Positions 35,712-46,474 of a stretch of 64,000 bases of DNA are shown here, one piece after another. A program made the translations under genes and the position numbers. Location of the stretch: assembly GCF_009797025.1 (NCBI RefSeq), contig NZ_CP047027.1, positions 3,100,001 to 3,164,000 on the forward strand. Direction: 5' to 3'. The notes below the pieces were generated by a model. It was given only the letters and a program-made list of their open reading frames with translations. It was not told where the DNA came from and did not search any database. The DNA is from Cellulophaga sp. L1A9 (lineage in GTDB: Bacteria; Bacteroidota; Bacteroidia; Flavobacteriales; Flavobacteriaceae). How positions within the stretch are numbered: position 1 is the first letter of the stretch; every line of letters starts with the position of its first letter.

Positions 35712-37913
35712 ATGAGTTTGAGTGAAATTGATTTGCATTCCTCACTAAAAAAATATTTTGGATTTTCAGAGTTCAAAGGACTTCAGGAAAGTGTTATTAC
35801 AAGTATTCTTGAAGGTAAAAATTGTTTTGTAGTAATGCCCACTGGCGGTGGAAAATCGCTTTGTTACCAACTTCCTGCATTAATGCAAGAAGGTACTGCA
35901 ATTATAGTTTCCCCACTTATTGCGTTAATGAAAAATCAAGTAGATGCCATTCGTGGTATTTCTTCAGAGCACGGTATTGCTCATGTTTTGAATTCTTCAT
36001 TGACCAAAACAGAAATAAAACAGGTGAAAAGTGATATTACTAGTGGTATCACTAAATTACTTTACGTGGCGCCAGAATCATTAACTAAAGACGAGTATGT
36101 TGAGTTTTTACAATCTGTAAAATTATCATTCGTTGCCGTTGATGAAGCGCATTGTATTTCCGAATGGGGACATGATTTTAGACCTGAATATCGAAATTTA
36201 AGAAATATTATTAGTCGCTTAGACGATACGATTCCTATTATAGGGCTTACCGCTACAGCAACGCCAAAAGTACAAGAGGATATTATAAAAAACTTAGGAA
36301 TTACAGATGCTGATTTATTTAAAGCGTCATTTAATAGACCTAATTTATTTTATGAAGTACGTCCTAAAACTCAAAATATAGAAGCAGATATCATACGTTT
36401 TGTCAAACAAAATTCTGGTAAATCTGGTGTTATTTATTGTTTGAGTAGAAAAAAAGTAGAAGAACTCGCTCAAGTACTACAGGTAAATGGTGTCAGCGCT
36501 GTACCCTATCATGCCGGATTTGATACCAAAACACGATCAAAATATCAGGATATGTTCTTGATGGAAGGTGTAGATGTTGTGGTGGCAACGATCGCTTTTG
36601 GAATGGGGATTGATAAACCAGATGTAAGGTTTGTTATTCACCATGATATTCCTAAAAGTATAGAAAGTTATTATCAAGAAACGGGTAGAGCAGGTAGAGA
36701 TGGTGGCGAAGGTCATTGTTTGGCCTTTTACTCCTACAAAGATATTGAGAAGTTAGAAAAATTTATGTCTGGTAAGCCTGTTGCAGAACAGGAAATTGGT
36801 AATGCCTTGTTACAGGAAATGGTAGCTTATGCGGAAACTTCTATGTCTAGAAGAAAATTTATTCTACATTATTTCGGAGAATATTTTGATGATGTAAACG
36901 GAGACGGAGCGCTCATGGATGACAACACAAAAAACCCGAAAGACAAAGAAGAAGCTAAAGAAGATTTAGTTAAAGTGATTCAAGTGGTACAGGGTACCAT
37001 GGAAAAATTTAAATCTAAAGAAATCGTAAAAGTACTTACAGGAAAAGTAAATGCGATTATCGCTTCTCATAAAACAGATGAAAAACCATTTTTTGGAATA
37101 GGAGCTAACAGAGACAAAGAACATTGGATGGCATTAGTGCGCCAAGGTTTAGTAGCGGGGTATCTACGTAAAGAAATAGAACAGTACGGAATACTACATG
37201 TAACGGATAAAGGAGCGGAATTTGCTAAAAATCCTGTTTCCTTTATGATGACTAAAGATCATGTATACAATCAAGCGGCTGATGATGCTATTGTCAGTGC
37301 TGCAAAAAGTAGCGGTGGCGTAATAGATGAGGCGTTACTTAAAGTATTGAAGGACTTGAGAAAAAGACAAGGTCAGAAATTAGAAGTACCTCCTTTTGTA
37401 ATTTTTCAAGACCCATCACTACATGATATGGCTTTAAAGTATCCTATTAGCCTAGAAGAACTTGTAAATATTCATGGAGTAGGAGAAGGTAAAGCAAAAA
37501 AATACGGGAAGCCATTTGTAGATTTTATTAAAAAGTATGTGGAGGATAATGAGATTACCCGCCCAGATGATTTAATCGTAAAAAGTACAGGAGCCAATTC
37601 TGCATTAAAATTATATATCATTCAGAATGTTGATCGCAAATTACCATTAGATGATATTGCTTCTGCAAAAGGGATAGCCATTCCTGAATTGATAAAGGAA
37701 ATGGAACAGATCGTTTACAGTGGTACCAAATTAAATATTTCCTATTGGGTAGATGATGTTTTAGATGAAGATCAGCAAGAAGAGTTGCACGATTATTTTT
37801 TAGAAGCAGATTCTGATAATATAGATTTGGCCTTGAATGAATTTGAGGGCGATTATGAAGAAGAAGAGCTTCGATTGTATCGTATTAAATTTATTAGTGA
37901 AGTAGCCAATTAA
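35712..37913 (+). CDS. recQ: ATP-dependent DNA helicase RecQ
   Basis: RecQ unwinds DNA in recombination and repair. The 733-residue product shows the helicase motifs MPTGGGKSLCYQLPAL (I), VDEAHCISEWGHDFRPEYR (II), LTATATP (III), YCLSRKKVEEL (IV) and QETGRAGRDGGEG (VI), followed by RQC and an HRDC region (about 520-600, SLEELVNIHGVGEGKAKKYG). A bacteroidetal acidic tail follows. The zinc-binding cysteines of the RQC domain of E. coli RecQ are not obvious, which is usual for this Bacteroidota group. The gene is divergent from kdsD. Confidence 0.95.
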   Translation: MSLSEIDLHSSLKKYFGFSEFKGLQESVITSILEGKNCFVVMPTGGGKSLCYQLPALMQEGTAIIVSPLIALMKNQVDAIRGISSEHGIAHVLNSSLTKTEIKQVKSDITSGITKLLYVAPESLTKDEYVEFLQSVKLSFVAVDEAHCISEWGHDFRPEYRNLRNIISRLDDTIPIIGLTATATPKVQEDIIKNLGITDADLFKASFNRPNLFYEVRPKTQNIEADIIRFVKQNSGKSGVIYCLSRKKVEELAQVLQVNGVSAVPYHAGFDTKTRSKYQDMFLMEGVDVVVATIAFGMGIDKPDVRFVIHHDIPKSIESYYQETGRAGRDGGEGHCLAFYSYKDIEKLEKFMSGKPVAEQEIGNALLQEMVAYAETSMSRRKFILHYFGEYFDDVNGDGALMDDNTKNPKDKEEAKEDLVKVIQVVQGTMEKFKSKEIVKVLTGKVNAIIASHKTDEKPFFGIGANRDKEHWMALVRQGLVAGYLRKEIEQYGILHVTDKGAEFAKNPVSFMMTKDHVYNQAADDAIVSAAKSSGGVIDEALLKVLKDLRKRQGQKLEVPPFVIFQDPSLHDMALKYPISLEELVNIHGVGEGKAKKYGKPFVDFIKKYVEDNEITRPDDLIVKSTGANSALKLYIIQNVDRKLPLDDIASAKGIAIPELIKEMEQIVYSGTKLNISYWVDDVLDEDQQEELHDYFLEADSDNIDLALNEFEGDYEEEELRLYRIKFISEVAN

Positions 37914-37938
37914 GCATTCATTTATAATTAAAATTTTA

Positions 37939-37970
37939 AATAACACTCCTAGTTTTAGGAGTGTTATTTT
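37939..37970 (+). terminator. recQ terminator
   Basis: The inverted repeat AATAACACTCCT/AGGAGTGTTATT, with a 6-nt loop followed by a T run, lies about 25 bp after the recQ stop. Confidence 0.88.
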
Positions 37971-38063
37971 TTTATAGCCCTATTACTAAATTGTTAATTC
38001 TTATTTATTATAGATCAAATCTTCTTTAGTTCCATTGTTTTTTTATAGTTTTACGGAGTAAAC

Positions 38064-38141
38064 TTTAGGGGTGTTCCTATTTTGGAACTGAGACATACCC
38101 TTTGAACCTGATGCGGTTAGTACCGCCGAAGGGAAAAGTTG
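38064..38141 (+). promoter_or_regulatory. TPP riboswitch (THI box) controlling the thi operon
   Basis: The sequence contains the TPP aptamer landmarks: GGGGTGTTCC, GGAACTGAGA, ATACCCTTTGAACCTGATGC, GGTTAGTACCGCC and GAAGGGAAAAG. P1/P2-forming strands flank it. It lies about 125 bp before thiS. A possible expression platform follows: a GCACC/GGGTGT hairpin at about 38145-38165, a GAAAAG/CTTTTC pairing, and a weak GTGTTT/AAACAC stem at 38185-38203 followed by a pyrimidine-rich CTCCTTTTTC. Termination upon TPP binding is the likely mode. Confidence 0.93.
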
Positions 38142-38266
38142 AAAAGCACCTTGAAATGGGTGTTTGCAACCTTTTCATATGTGTGTGTTTTGTTCTTAAA
38201 CACCTCCTTTTTCAAAGAATATTCTCATCTTTTAATTTTTACAGCATATTTAAAAATATCCTGTAC

Positions 38267-38470
38267 ATGATTTCTATTGTTGTAAACGAAAAAAGAGTGG
38301 ACATCGAAGAAAATTCGAATCTTATTCACCTCCTTAATCACCTCAAGGCCACTCAAGATGGTATTGCTGTCGCTATTAATAATACGGTTATTTCTAAAGA
38401 TTTCTGGAAGTACGAAATTCTTTTTGAGAATGATGTAGTTCTGCTTATCAAAGCAACACAAGGCGGATAA
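38267..38470 (+). CDS. thiS: Sulfur carrier protein ThiS
   Basis: ThiS carries sulfur as a C-terminal thiocarboxylate to the thiazole synthase ThiG. The 67-residue product has the ubiquitin-like beta-grasp pattern (MISIVVNEKR...AVAINNTVISKDFW...LIKATQGG) and the essential C-terminal GG. The ATG at 38267 is selected; a long in-frame extension back to 38102 would start inside the TPP aptamer and is spurious. First gene of the thi operon. Confidence 0.93.
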   Translation: MISIVVNEKRVDIEENSNLIHLLNHLKATQDGIAVAINNTVISKDFWKYEILFENDVVLLIKATQGG

Positions 38471-40390
<1,920 letters not shown>

Positions 40391-40406
40391 CATAATTAGG
40401 AGGTTC

Positions 40407-40534
40407 CTACGCCTTGAAAAAAGGCGTAGTCGGGCTTTCCGTTATATCTTTTGCTTATTTATGTGAATTTGCTGTTTTACGCCATAAATTTGCACCAACA
40501 GCTAGCAAAAGGATGCCACTGCAATCCCTAACCC
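40407..40534 (+). repeat. Intergenic inverted-repeat element between thiC and the first thiE-like gene
   Basis: A perfect 9-bp hairpin (CTACGCCTT/AAGGCGTAG at 40407-40429) is followed by GGGCTTTCCGTTATATC. About 65 bp later the imperfect inverse AAAAGGATGCCACTGCAATC with CCC (40504-40528) occurs. The arms can pair at GGG...CTTTTGCT with AGCAAAAG...CCC. A reading frame spans it only by chance (extension of the downstream gene). I recall similar GGGCTTTCCG...GGATGCCACT arms in other flavobacterial intergenic regions, which suggests a widespread mobile or structural repeat. That recollection is unverified. Confidence 0.6.
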
Positions 40535-40542
40535 AAAACACT

Positions 40543-41148
40543 ATGATAGTTCTTATAGCACCAGAAGAAGATATTGCTAATGAAATTGAAATTTTACATC
40601 AGCTCTTTGAGGAGGGTTTAGCCTATTTTCATTTTCGTAAGCCTAACAAAAGCTATCAAGAGCATTGTGATTATTTAGATTTGGTAGAGAAGAAGTATCA
40701 CAATCGTATCGTCGTGCATTATTTTCATGAATTAGTAAATGCCTATAATTTAAAAGGTATTCACTTTCAGGAGCAAAAAAGAATAGATCATATTGATAAC
40801 CCCGGACAGTATTTTAAACCGCTTGATATGTATGGGAAAACGATTAGTTCTTCTTTTCATGATCCTGAAGTGTTAGCCGCTTGTGGGTTTGAGTTTGATT
40901 ATCATTTGCTGAGTCCCGTTTTTTCTTCCATCTCTAAAAAAGGATATGAAGGCAAAGGTTTTGATGTGAATTCTATTGAAAAAAGAATCATAGGTATGGG
41001 CGGTGTTACTAAAGACAATATTGCGGAAATACATCAGTTGGGTTTTAAAGGTGTGGGCGTTTTAGGAGGAATTTGGAATAGCGTATCACCCGTAACAGCG
41101 TTTAAAGCAATGCAAGCATATTATAGCAAAAATAAAAATAATATATAA
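40543..41148 (+). CDS. ThiE/TenI-family thiamin phosphate synthase-like protein
   Basis: This 201-residue TIM-barrel protein is of the ThiE/TenI superfamily, shown by LAYFHFRKPNKSYQEH, GIHFQEQ, SSSFHDPEVLA, YHLLSPVFSSISKKGYEG and GMGGVTKDNIAEI. Its active-site wording deviates from that of the canonical ThiE downstream. It may be a TenI-like thiazole tautomerase or a second synthase. The ATG at 40543 is chosen because 43 further codons upstream lie in the intergenic repeat. The next gene is 18 bp downstream. Confidence 0.82.
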   Translation: MIVLIAPEEDIANEIEILHQLFEEGLAYFHFRKPNKSYQEHCDYLDLVEKKYHNRIVVHYFHELVNAYNLKGIHFQEQKRIDHIDNPGQYFKPLDMYGKTISSSFHDPEVLAACGFEFDYHLLSPVFSSISKKGYEGKGFDVNSIEKRIIGMGGVTKDNIAEIHQLGFKGVGVLGGIWNSVSPVTAFKAMQAYYSKNKNNI

Positions 41149-41166
41149 ATACAAAATAGATCACCG

Positions 41167-41820
41167 ATGCAATTACCCAGTTTACACTACATATCTCAAG
41201 GAGAAACACCACAAGAGCATTTGAAAAATATAAAAAGTGCTTGTACAGCAGGAGCAGCTTTGGTACAATTAAGGTTAAAAAATTTAAGTCCTAAGAAGGT
41301 TTTAAAATTTGCAAGCGAAGCCAAAGAGATCACAGATCATTACCAAACGCGATTAATCATTAATGATCATTATAGAATAGCAAAAGAAATAAAAGCAGAT
41401 GGTGTTCATTTAGGAAAAACAGATACGTGCCCTTCTATAGCGCGGAAGTATTTAGAAAGTTGGCAAATTATAGGTGGCACAGCAAATACGATTAGTGATT
41501 GTAATACGCTAATTGCAAAAGGGGTAGATTATATCGGTGTAGGACCTTATCATTTTACAAAAACAAAGGAAATTTTGAGTCCTATTCTTGGGCTTGAAGG
41601 TTACGTAGCGCTGCTTAAGAATCTAAAAACAAGTATTCCAATTATTGCTGTTGGAGGTATAACGCTTAATGATGTTCCTGAAATTTTAAAGACAGGAGTT
41701 TATGGTGTTGCTGTAGCAACAGCAATTACCAACGACTTCAATACCATTACACTTTTTAAAAAAATATTAGAAAATTCTGATATTGAAGAACAGGTGTGGA
41801 AACCAAAGCAAAACTTATAA
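41167..41820 (+). CDS. thiE: Thiamin-phosphate synthase ThiE
   Basis: ThiE couples hydroxymethylpyrimidine diphosphate with thiazole phosphate to give thiamin phosphate. The 217-residue product has all family landmarks: [50 protein letters not shown] and IIAVGGIT. It lies between the ThiE/TenI-like gene and thiG; the stop is 2 bp before the thiG start, indicating tight coupling. Confidence 0.94.
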   Translation: MQLPSLHYISQGETPQEHLKNIKSACTAGAALVQLRLKNLSPKKVLKFASEAKEITDHYQTRLIINDHYRIAKEIKADGVHLGKTDTCPSIARKYLESWQIIGGTANTISDCNTLIAKGVDYIGVGPYHFTKTKEILSPILGLEGYVALLKNLKTSIPIIAVGGITLNDVPEILKTGVYGVAVATAITNDFNTITLFKKILENSDIEEQVWKPKQNL

Positions 41821-41822
41821 GT

Positions 41823-42599
41823 ATGATTGATTTACTTCAAATAGCAGATAAAACATTTACTTCAAGACTATTCACTGGTACAGGGAAGTTTTCAAGTGCT
41901 ACGAAAATGAAAGAGGCGATTATAGCTTCTGAGAGTGAGCTGGTAACGGTAGCTTTAAAACGTGTGGATTTTGAAAGTGAATCTGATAATATTTTGAGTT
42001 ATTTAACCAATGATAGCATTAATTTATTACCGAATACTTCTGGAGTCCGTACGGCCAAAGAAGCTATTTTTGCTGCCCAATTGTCTAGAGAAGCTTTGCA
42101 GACAAACTGGATAAAACTAGAAATTCACCCAGATCCCCGTTATTTATTGCCTGACCCGATAGAAACCTTAAAAGCAGCCGAAGAATTAGTGAAATTGGGT
42201 TTTGTAGTCATGCCTTATATTCATGCCGATCCTGTTTTATGCAAACGATTAGAAGATGTGGGAGTACAATGTGTAATGCCGCTTGGGGCGCCTATTGGTA
42301 GTAATAAGGGAATAAAAACGGAAGATTTTTTAAAAATAATTATCGCGCAAAGTAATGTACCTGTGATTGTAGATGCAGGAATAGGTGCACCATCACATGC
42401 GGCGTATGCTATGGAACTGGGGGCCGATGCTGTTTTAGTAAATACAGCAATTGCAGTTTCGCAGAATCCTGTAGCAATGGGGATTGCTTTTAAAATGGCA
42501 GTCGAGGCGGGGAGAATGGCCTATTTAGCAAAACTTGCACCTATCAAAGAACAAGCAGAAGCAAGTAGCCCATTAACATCCTTCTTGAACGAACTTTAA
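41823..42599 (+). CDS. thiG: Thiazole synthase ThiG
   Basis: ThiG forms the thiazole ring from DXP, dehydroglycine and ThiS thiocarboxylate. The 258-residue product shows [15 protein letters not shown], the Schiff-base lysine region [49 protein letters not shown] and VLVNTAIA. The ATG at 41823 gives the family length; the GTG at 41796 would overlap thiE by 25 nt without homologous residues. Confidence 0.96.
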   Translation: MIDLLQIADKTFTSRLFTGTGKFSSATKMKEAIIASESELVTVALKRVDFESESDNILSYLTNDSINLLPNTSGVRTAKEAIFAAQLSREALQTNWIKLEIHPDPRYLLPDPIETLKAAEELVKLGFVVMPYIHADPVLCKRLEDVGVQCVMPLGAPIGSNKGIKTEDFLKIIIAQSNVPVIVDAGIGAPSHAAYAMELGADAVLVNTAIAVSQNPVAMGIAFKMAVEAGRMAYLAKLAPIKEQAEASSPLTSFLNEL

Positions 42600-42609
42600 A
42601 ACTAATTCT

Positions 42610-43719
42610 ATGTCTTTCAAAACCATATTTGAGCAATACGATTGGAGTACCTTAGAAAAGGAAATCTACCAGGTTACCACAGCTGAGGTTGCGCTAGTAC
42701 TTCAGAAGGAAAAGATAGCATTAGAAGATTTTAAGGCTTTGATATCTCCTGCGGCAAAGCCTTTTCTGGAGCAAATGGCACAGCGAAGCAATCAGCTTAC
42801 TAAAAAACGCTTTGGAAATACCATGCAAATGTACATTCCAATGTATTTATCAAACGAATGTCAGAATATTTGTACGTATTGTGGCTTCAGTATGACGAAT
42901 AAAATTCCGCGAAAAACCTTAACGGACCCTGAAATTTTAAAAGAAGTAGCAAAGATTAAAAGCTTGGGGTATGATCATATTTTATTGGTTACAGGAGAAG
43001 CAAATAAAACGGTAGGTGTAGCATATATCAAACACGCTATTGAATTAATAAAAAACAATTTCTCGAACATTAGTATGGAGGTACAGCCTCTAGATCAAGA
43101 GGAATATGAAACTTTGATTGATGCAGGTTTGTATGCTGTTTTGGTGTATCAAGAAACGTATCATGAAGCCACCTATAAAGTGCATCACCCTAAAGGAAAA
43201 AAATCAAACTTTCATTATCGTTTAGATACTCCTGATCGATTAGGAAAAGCGGGTATTCATAAAATAGGAATCGGTGCTTTATTTGGATTAGAAGATTGGC
43301 GTGTAGATAGTTTTTATACGGCTTTGCATTTACGGTATTTGCAAAAGACGTATTGGAAAACGAAGTATTCTATTTCTTTTCCAAGATTGCGTCCTTTTGA
43401 AGGTGATGTAGCTCCGAAAGTAGAAATGACAGATGCTGATTTGGTACAATTAATCTGTGCGTATCGTTTGCTTGATGAAGATGTAGAGTTATCTATGTCT
43501 ACACGAGAAAGTGAAAAGTTTAGGGATAATATTATCAATTTAGGCATCACTTCTATTAGTGCAGAATCTAAAACCAACCCAGGAGGGTATAGTGTGGAGC
43601 CGGCATCGTTAGAGCAGTTTGAAATTTCAGATGAACGCTCTACAGCAGAAATAAAATCTATGATTCAATCTCAAGGATATGAAGTTGTTTTTAAAGATTG
43701 GGATAAAGCCTATTCTTAA
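42610..43719 (+). CDS. thiH: 2-iminoacetate synthase ThiH (radical SAM tyrosine lyase)
   Basis: ThiH splits tyrosine to dehydroglycine and p-cresol for thiazole formation. The 369-residue product has the radical-SAM cluster motif CQNICTYCGF (CxxxCxxC), the GEANKTVG segment, MEVQPL and YQETYHEATY, all typical of ThiH. Use of ThiH rather than ThiO points to an oxygen-tolerant, tyrosine-based route. It is the last thi gene; the convergent LD-carboxypeptidase gene follows after 1 bp. thiF (adenylylation of ThiS) and thiD are not seen here. Confidence 0.95.
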   Translation: MSFKTIFEQYDWSTLEKEIYQVTTAEVALVLQKEKIALEDFKALISPAAKPFLEQMAQRSNQLTKKRFGNTMQMYIPMYLSNECQNICTYCGFSMTNKIPRKTLTDPEILKEVAKIKSLGYDHILLVTGEANKTVGVAYIKHAIELIKNNFSNISMEVQPLDQEEYETLIDAGLYAVLVYQETYHEATYKVHHPKGKKSNFHYRLDTPDRLGKAGIHKIGIGALFGLEDWRVDSFYTALHLRYLQKTYWKTKYSISFPRLRPFEGDVAPKVEMTDADLVQLICAYRLLDEDVELSMSTRESEKFRDNIINLGITSISAESKTNPGGYSVEPASLEQFEISDERSTAEIKSMIQSQGYEVVFKDWDKAYS

Positions 43720-43720
43720 C

Positions 43721-44776
43721 TTAAAGAACTGCTTTTTCAAGTAACTTTACCGTCATTTTATCAGCATCAAAAGTGGCATTGATCCCAATAGGCAGTGTGA
43801 AATTATTTTTCACATGGCCAAAACTCATACCATATGCAGCAGGGATATTTAAAGGTTTAAGGCGGTCTAAAATAACTTCTTTCAGTGTAAAACTTCCTGA
43901 TGCAGCAGGTTTATCGCAACCATTGCAAACCCCAATCATAATAGCGGCTGCATTTTTAAATGTAGCACCTTCAATTAATTGCGTGAGCATACGATCTATT
44001 CGGTAAGGAGCTTCTTCCACATCTTCTATGAAGACAATGGCATTGGTGAAATCTATTTCCTGGGGAGTACCAATTAAAGCTATTATGAGCGTTAAACTTC
44101 CGCCAACCAATTTACCTGTAGCCTTTCCTGAAGTAATGTTGTACCGATCAAACTCCGGATTGTTTAGAAGTTCGTCATCTTTAAGGACAGCATTTTTAAT
44201 TAAAAGCTGATTTTCAGGATGGATGATAACATTTTCTAGTTGTTGGATAGAATAGTCATCGTCTAAAGTACTCCCAACCGGGCCATGAAAAGTAATAAGT
44301 CCTGTTTCGGAATATATTCCATTTGCTAAAGCAGTAATATCACTAAATCCAATAAGCACTTTCGGGTTGTTTTTAATCAACTCGTAATCCAGAAGGTGCA
44401 TAATTCTGGTGCAGCCATACCCGCCACGTGCACATAAAATTCCAGCTACATTTGGGTTGGCAAACATGTCATTGACATCAGCAGCGCGTTCTTCATCGGT
44501 ATTGCTAAAATAACCGTGATTCCATAAAATACGTGCTGTATGAAACGGAATAAAGCCCATTTTAATCAGCGTTTCTTTTGCTTTTTCCAGTACTTCTGGT
44601 TTCACCGCATAACCAGGAGCTATTAAACCTATGGTGTCTCCCTTCTTAAGGCGTTTGGGTTTTATAGCGGTCAGATTTATCTTGGGTTGCCGTGCATTCG
44701 CGAAAACGGAAAAGGGCAGGAGCGAGGCTGTTGAAATACCTAAGAGATTAGTGAAGAAGTTTCTGCGAGATTTCAT
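43721..44776 (-). CDS. LD-carboxypeptidase (peptidase S66), Tat-type leader
   Basis: This enzyme removes D-Ala from muropeptide tetrapeptides (recycling) or cleaves related peptides. The 351-residue product begins with MKSRRNFFTNLLGIS, a Tat-like RR leader with hydrophobic stretch, so it is exported. The nucleophile motif IGFSDITAL, RGGYGCTRIMHLLDY, and the late EDVEEAPYRIDR and FGHVKNNFTLPIG (His) segments match the S66 family. Tat export agrees with tatC at 33706-34542. No operon partner. Confidence 0.9.
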   Translation of the reverse strand: MKSRRNFFTNLLGISTASLLPFSVFANARQPKINLTAIKPKRLKKGDTIGLIAPGYAVKPEVLEKAKETLIKMGFIPFHTARILWNHGYFSNTDEERAADVNDMFANPNVAGILCARGGYGCTRIMHLLDYELIKNNPKVLIGFSDITALANGIYSETGLITFHGPVGSTLDDDYSIQQLENVIIHPENQLLIKNAVLKDDELLNNPEFDRYNITSGKATGKLVGGSLTLIIALIGTPQEIDFTNAIVFIEDVEEAPYRIDRMLTQLIEGATFKNAAAIMIGVCNGCDKPAASGSFTLKEVILDRLKPLNIPAAYGMSFGHVKNNFTLPIGINATFDADKMTVKLLEKAVL

Positions 44777-44821
44777 TTAATTAATTAAAGATGATTTGTA
44801 TGGTATTCGGAAAACAATGAT

Positions 44822-45667
44822 TTATTCTTCTCTTTCGGGCCATAAGTTAGGATGTTCACCGCTATACCCTAATTTCGGAATTTCATTGATCTGTTGAATT
44901 TCTTCAAGGGTTAAGTCAAAATCAAAAATATCAATATTTTCTATGATACGTTCTTTTGTAGTGGATTTAGGGATGACAACAACGTTATGTTGTGTTACCC
45001 AGCGTAAACAAACTTTTGCCACAGTGGTATTATGGTTTTGAGCAATAGATTTCAGCGTGTTATTATTTAAAATTTCACCTCTGCCAAGAGGCGACCATGA
45101 TTGTACCGTGATATTTTTTACTTTACAAAACCAAGTTACTTCTGGTTGCCAATATCCAGGGTGAAATTCTATCTGATTAATGGCAGGTAAAACCCGTGCT
45201 GTTTTAAAAAGTGCTTCTAAATGTTCTGGCCAAAAATTACTGACCCCAATAGACTTTATCTTTCCTTCAGTTTGTAAATCTTCCATAGCGCGCCATGCTT
45301 CGGCATTTGCATGCTGCCAATTATCATAATTTTTAGCATTTGCAGGCCAATGAATCAAGTAAAGGTCTATGTATTCTAATTGTAGTTTTTTTAGAGAGAT
45401 CTCAAATTCAGACATTGTCTCTTCATAGGAGAGATTTTCTCTCCATAATTTGGTGGTCACTTTTATGTCCTCTCTAGGAACACCACTTAGTTTTATACCC
45501 TTACCAACGGCTTCTTCATTGTTATATTTTGCGGCAGTATCTAGTAAGCGATAGCCATTTTCTAATGCAAATTTTACAGCTTCAATGCCTTCTTGTTCCG
45601 TTGCTTTGTAGGTGCCAAAACCTACAATTGGTATTTTATTTCCGTCATTTAATAGTATCTCTTTCAT
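44822..45667 (-). CDS. Aldo/keto reductase
   Basis: This 281-residue NADPH-dependent oxidoreductase has the (alpha/beta)8 AKR signatures: GFGTYKATEQEG, the catalytic tetrad segments LDTAAKYNNEEAVG (Asp, Tyr), TTKLWRE (Lys) and YLIHWP (His), then GVSNFWPEHLEAL and VIPKSTTKERIIENI. Substrate unknown; it is of the small 2,5-diketogluconate reductase-like group. Single gene, 46 bp upstream of the LD-carboxypeptidase gene. Confidence 0.93.
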   Translation of the reverse strand: MKEILLNDGNKIPIVGFGTYKATEQEGIEAVKFALENGYRLLDTAAKYNNEEAVGKGIKLSGVPREDIKVTTKLWRENLSYEETMSEFEISLKKLQLEYIDLYLIHWPANAKNYDNWQHANAEAWRAMEDLQTEGKIKSIGVSNFWPEHLEALFKTARVLPAINQIEFHPGYWQPEVTWFCKVKNITVQSWSPLGRGEILNNNTLKSIAQNHNTTVAKVCLRWVTQHNVVVIPKSTTKERIIENIDIFDFDLTLEEIQQINEIPKLGYSGEHPNLWPEREE

Positions 45668-45865
45668 GTAATTCCTCTATTTAAAGGTGAATGTAGCGCA
45701 CGAAAACTATATTTTCCTTAGACGCTATATCCTACCAATTTTTGATACATTAAATATATTGATAAACTAGATACTGAAATAATAAGTACAGGCATTTAAC
45801 TTTTTGTTGATAGCGATATTCTGAGAGCTACTGTAGCAATGCTGGTCTCGAATTTCAATAGTTAT

Positions 45866-46474
45866 TTATTCGGTATCTGGATTTCCGTCTGTATAGTCTA
45901 TCTGCTTAAGTAATGTACCATTTTCTAGATACGTACACCATTCTCCTTCTTTTTTACCGTTTTTGTAGCGCCCCTCTTCTTTCAATTTACCAGATTTGTA
46001 ATAGTAGTCTTTATATACGCCATTTCCAGATTTACCAAATGATGTGCTGTATAGTATTTTATTTTTGGTATTGTATACCTGATAATCACCTGTTATAAGG
46101 CCATGGTTCCAATTTTCTTTTTTAACTATTTTTTCATTAAAAGTTGTTTTCCATATGCCATTTTTCCGATTATTGAGAAAGTAACCAGTTGATATATAAT
46201 CAGTCATTTTGCCAAAGGTAAAGTCTGATTCCTCCTCAAGAATATCTGTAACTTCTTCATTTTCTTTATCATCAATGATAAGATATATGGAGTATTCATT
46301 ATTCTCTATTTTTTTATTTTTGTAATTATAGTTGTAAATAATTATGCCATTAGTTATTTTAACTTCTACAAATAAAGAATTCAAAAATAAAGGAGGAAGA
46401 ATGGGACTGCTTCCCTGGCCGTATGCGAATAAACTAGTGCCAAACATTAGAATACTAAAACAAATATTTTTCAT
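45866..46474 (-). CDS. Exported YwqK/MORN-like protein, candidate immunity protein
   Basis: This 202-residue protein has a signal peptide (residues 1-20, ending FAYGQ) and a C-terminal set of MORN-like repeats (NGVYKDYYYKSGKLKEEGRY, then NGKKEGEWCTYLENGTLL). Its start overlaps the stop of the Hcp-metalloprotease gene by 4 nt (ATGA, 46471-46474). Such tight coupling to a predicted effector, and export to the same compartment, is the usual arrangement of an immunity gene. MORN-type proteins also have other roles, so immunity is an inference. MORN count is by eye. Confidence 0.7.
   Translation of the reverse strand: MKNICFSILMFGTSLFAYGQGSSPILPPLFLNSLFVEVKITNGIIIYNYNYKNKKIENNEYSIYLIIDDKENEEVTDILEEESDFTFGKMTDYISTGYFLNNRKNGIWKTTFNEKIVKKENWNHGLITGDYQVYNTKNKILYSTSFGKSGNGVYKDYYYKSGKLKEEGRYKNGKKEGEWCTYLENGTLLKQIDYTDGNPDTE

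Noticed and set aside
38102..38266. N-terminal extension of ThiS
   Set aside because: The extension begins within the TPP aptamer and makes no sense for a 67-residue carrier protein.
40414..40542. N-terminal extension of the ThiE/TenI-like protein
   Set aside because: The 43 extra residues are encoded by an inverted-repeat element; the ATG at 40543 starts the conserved barrel.
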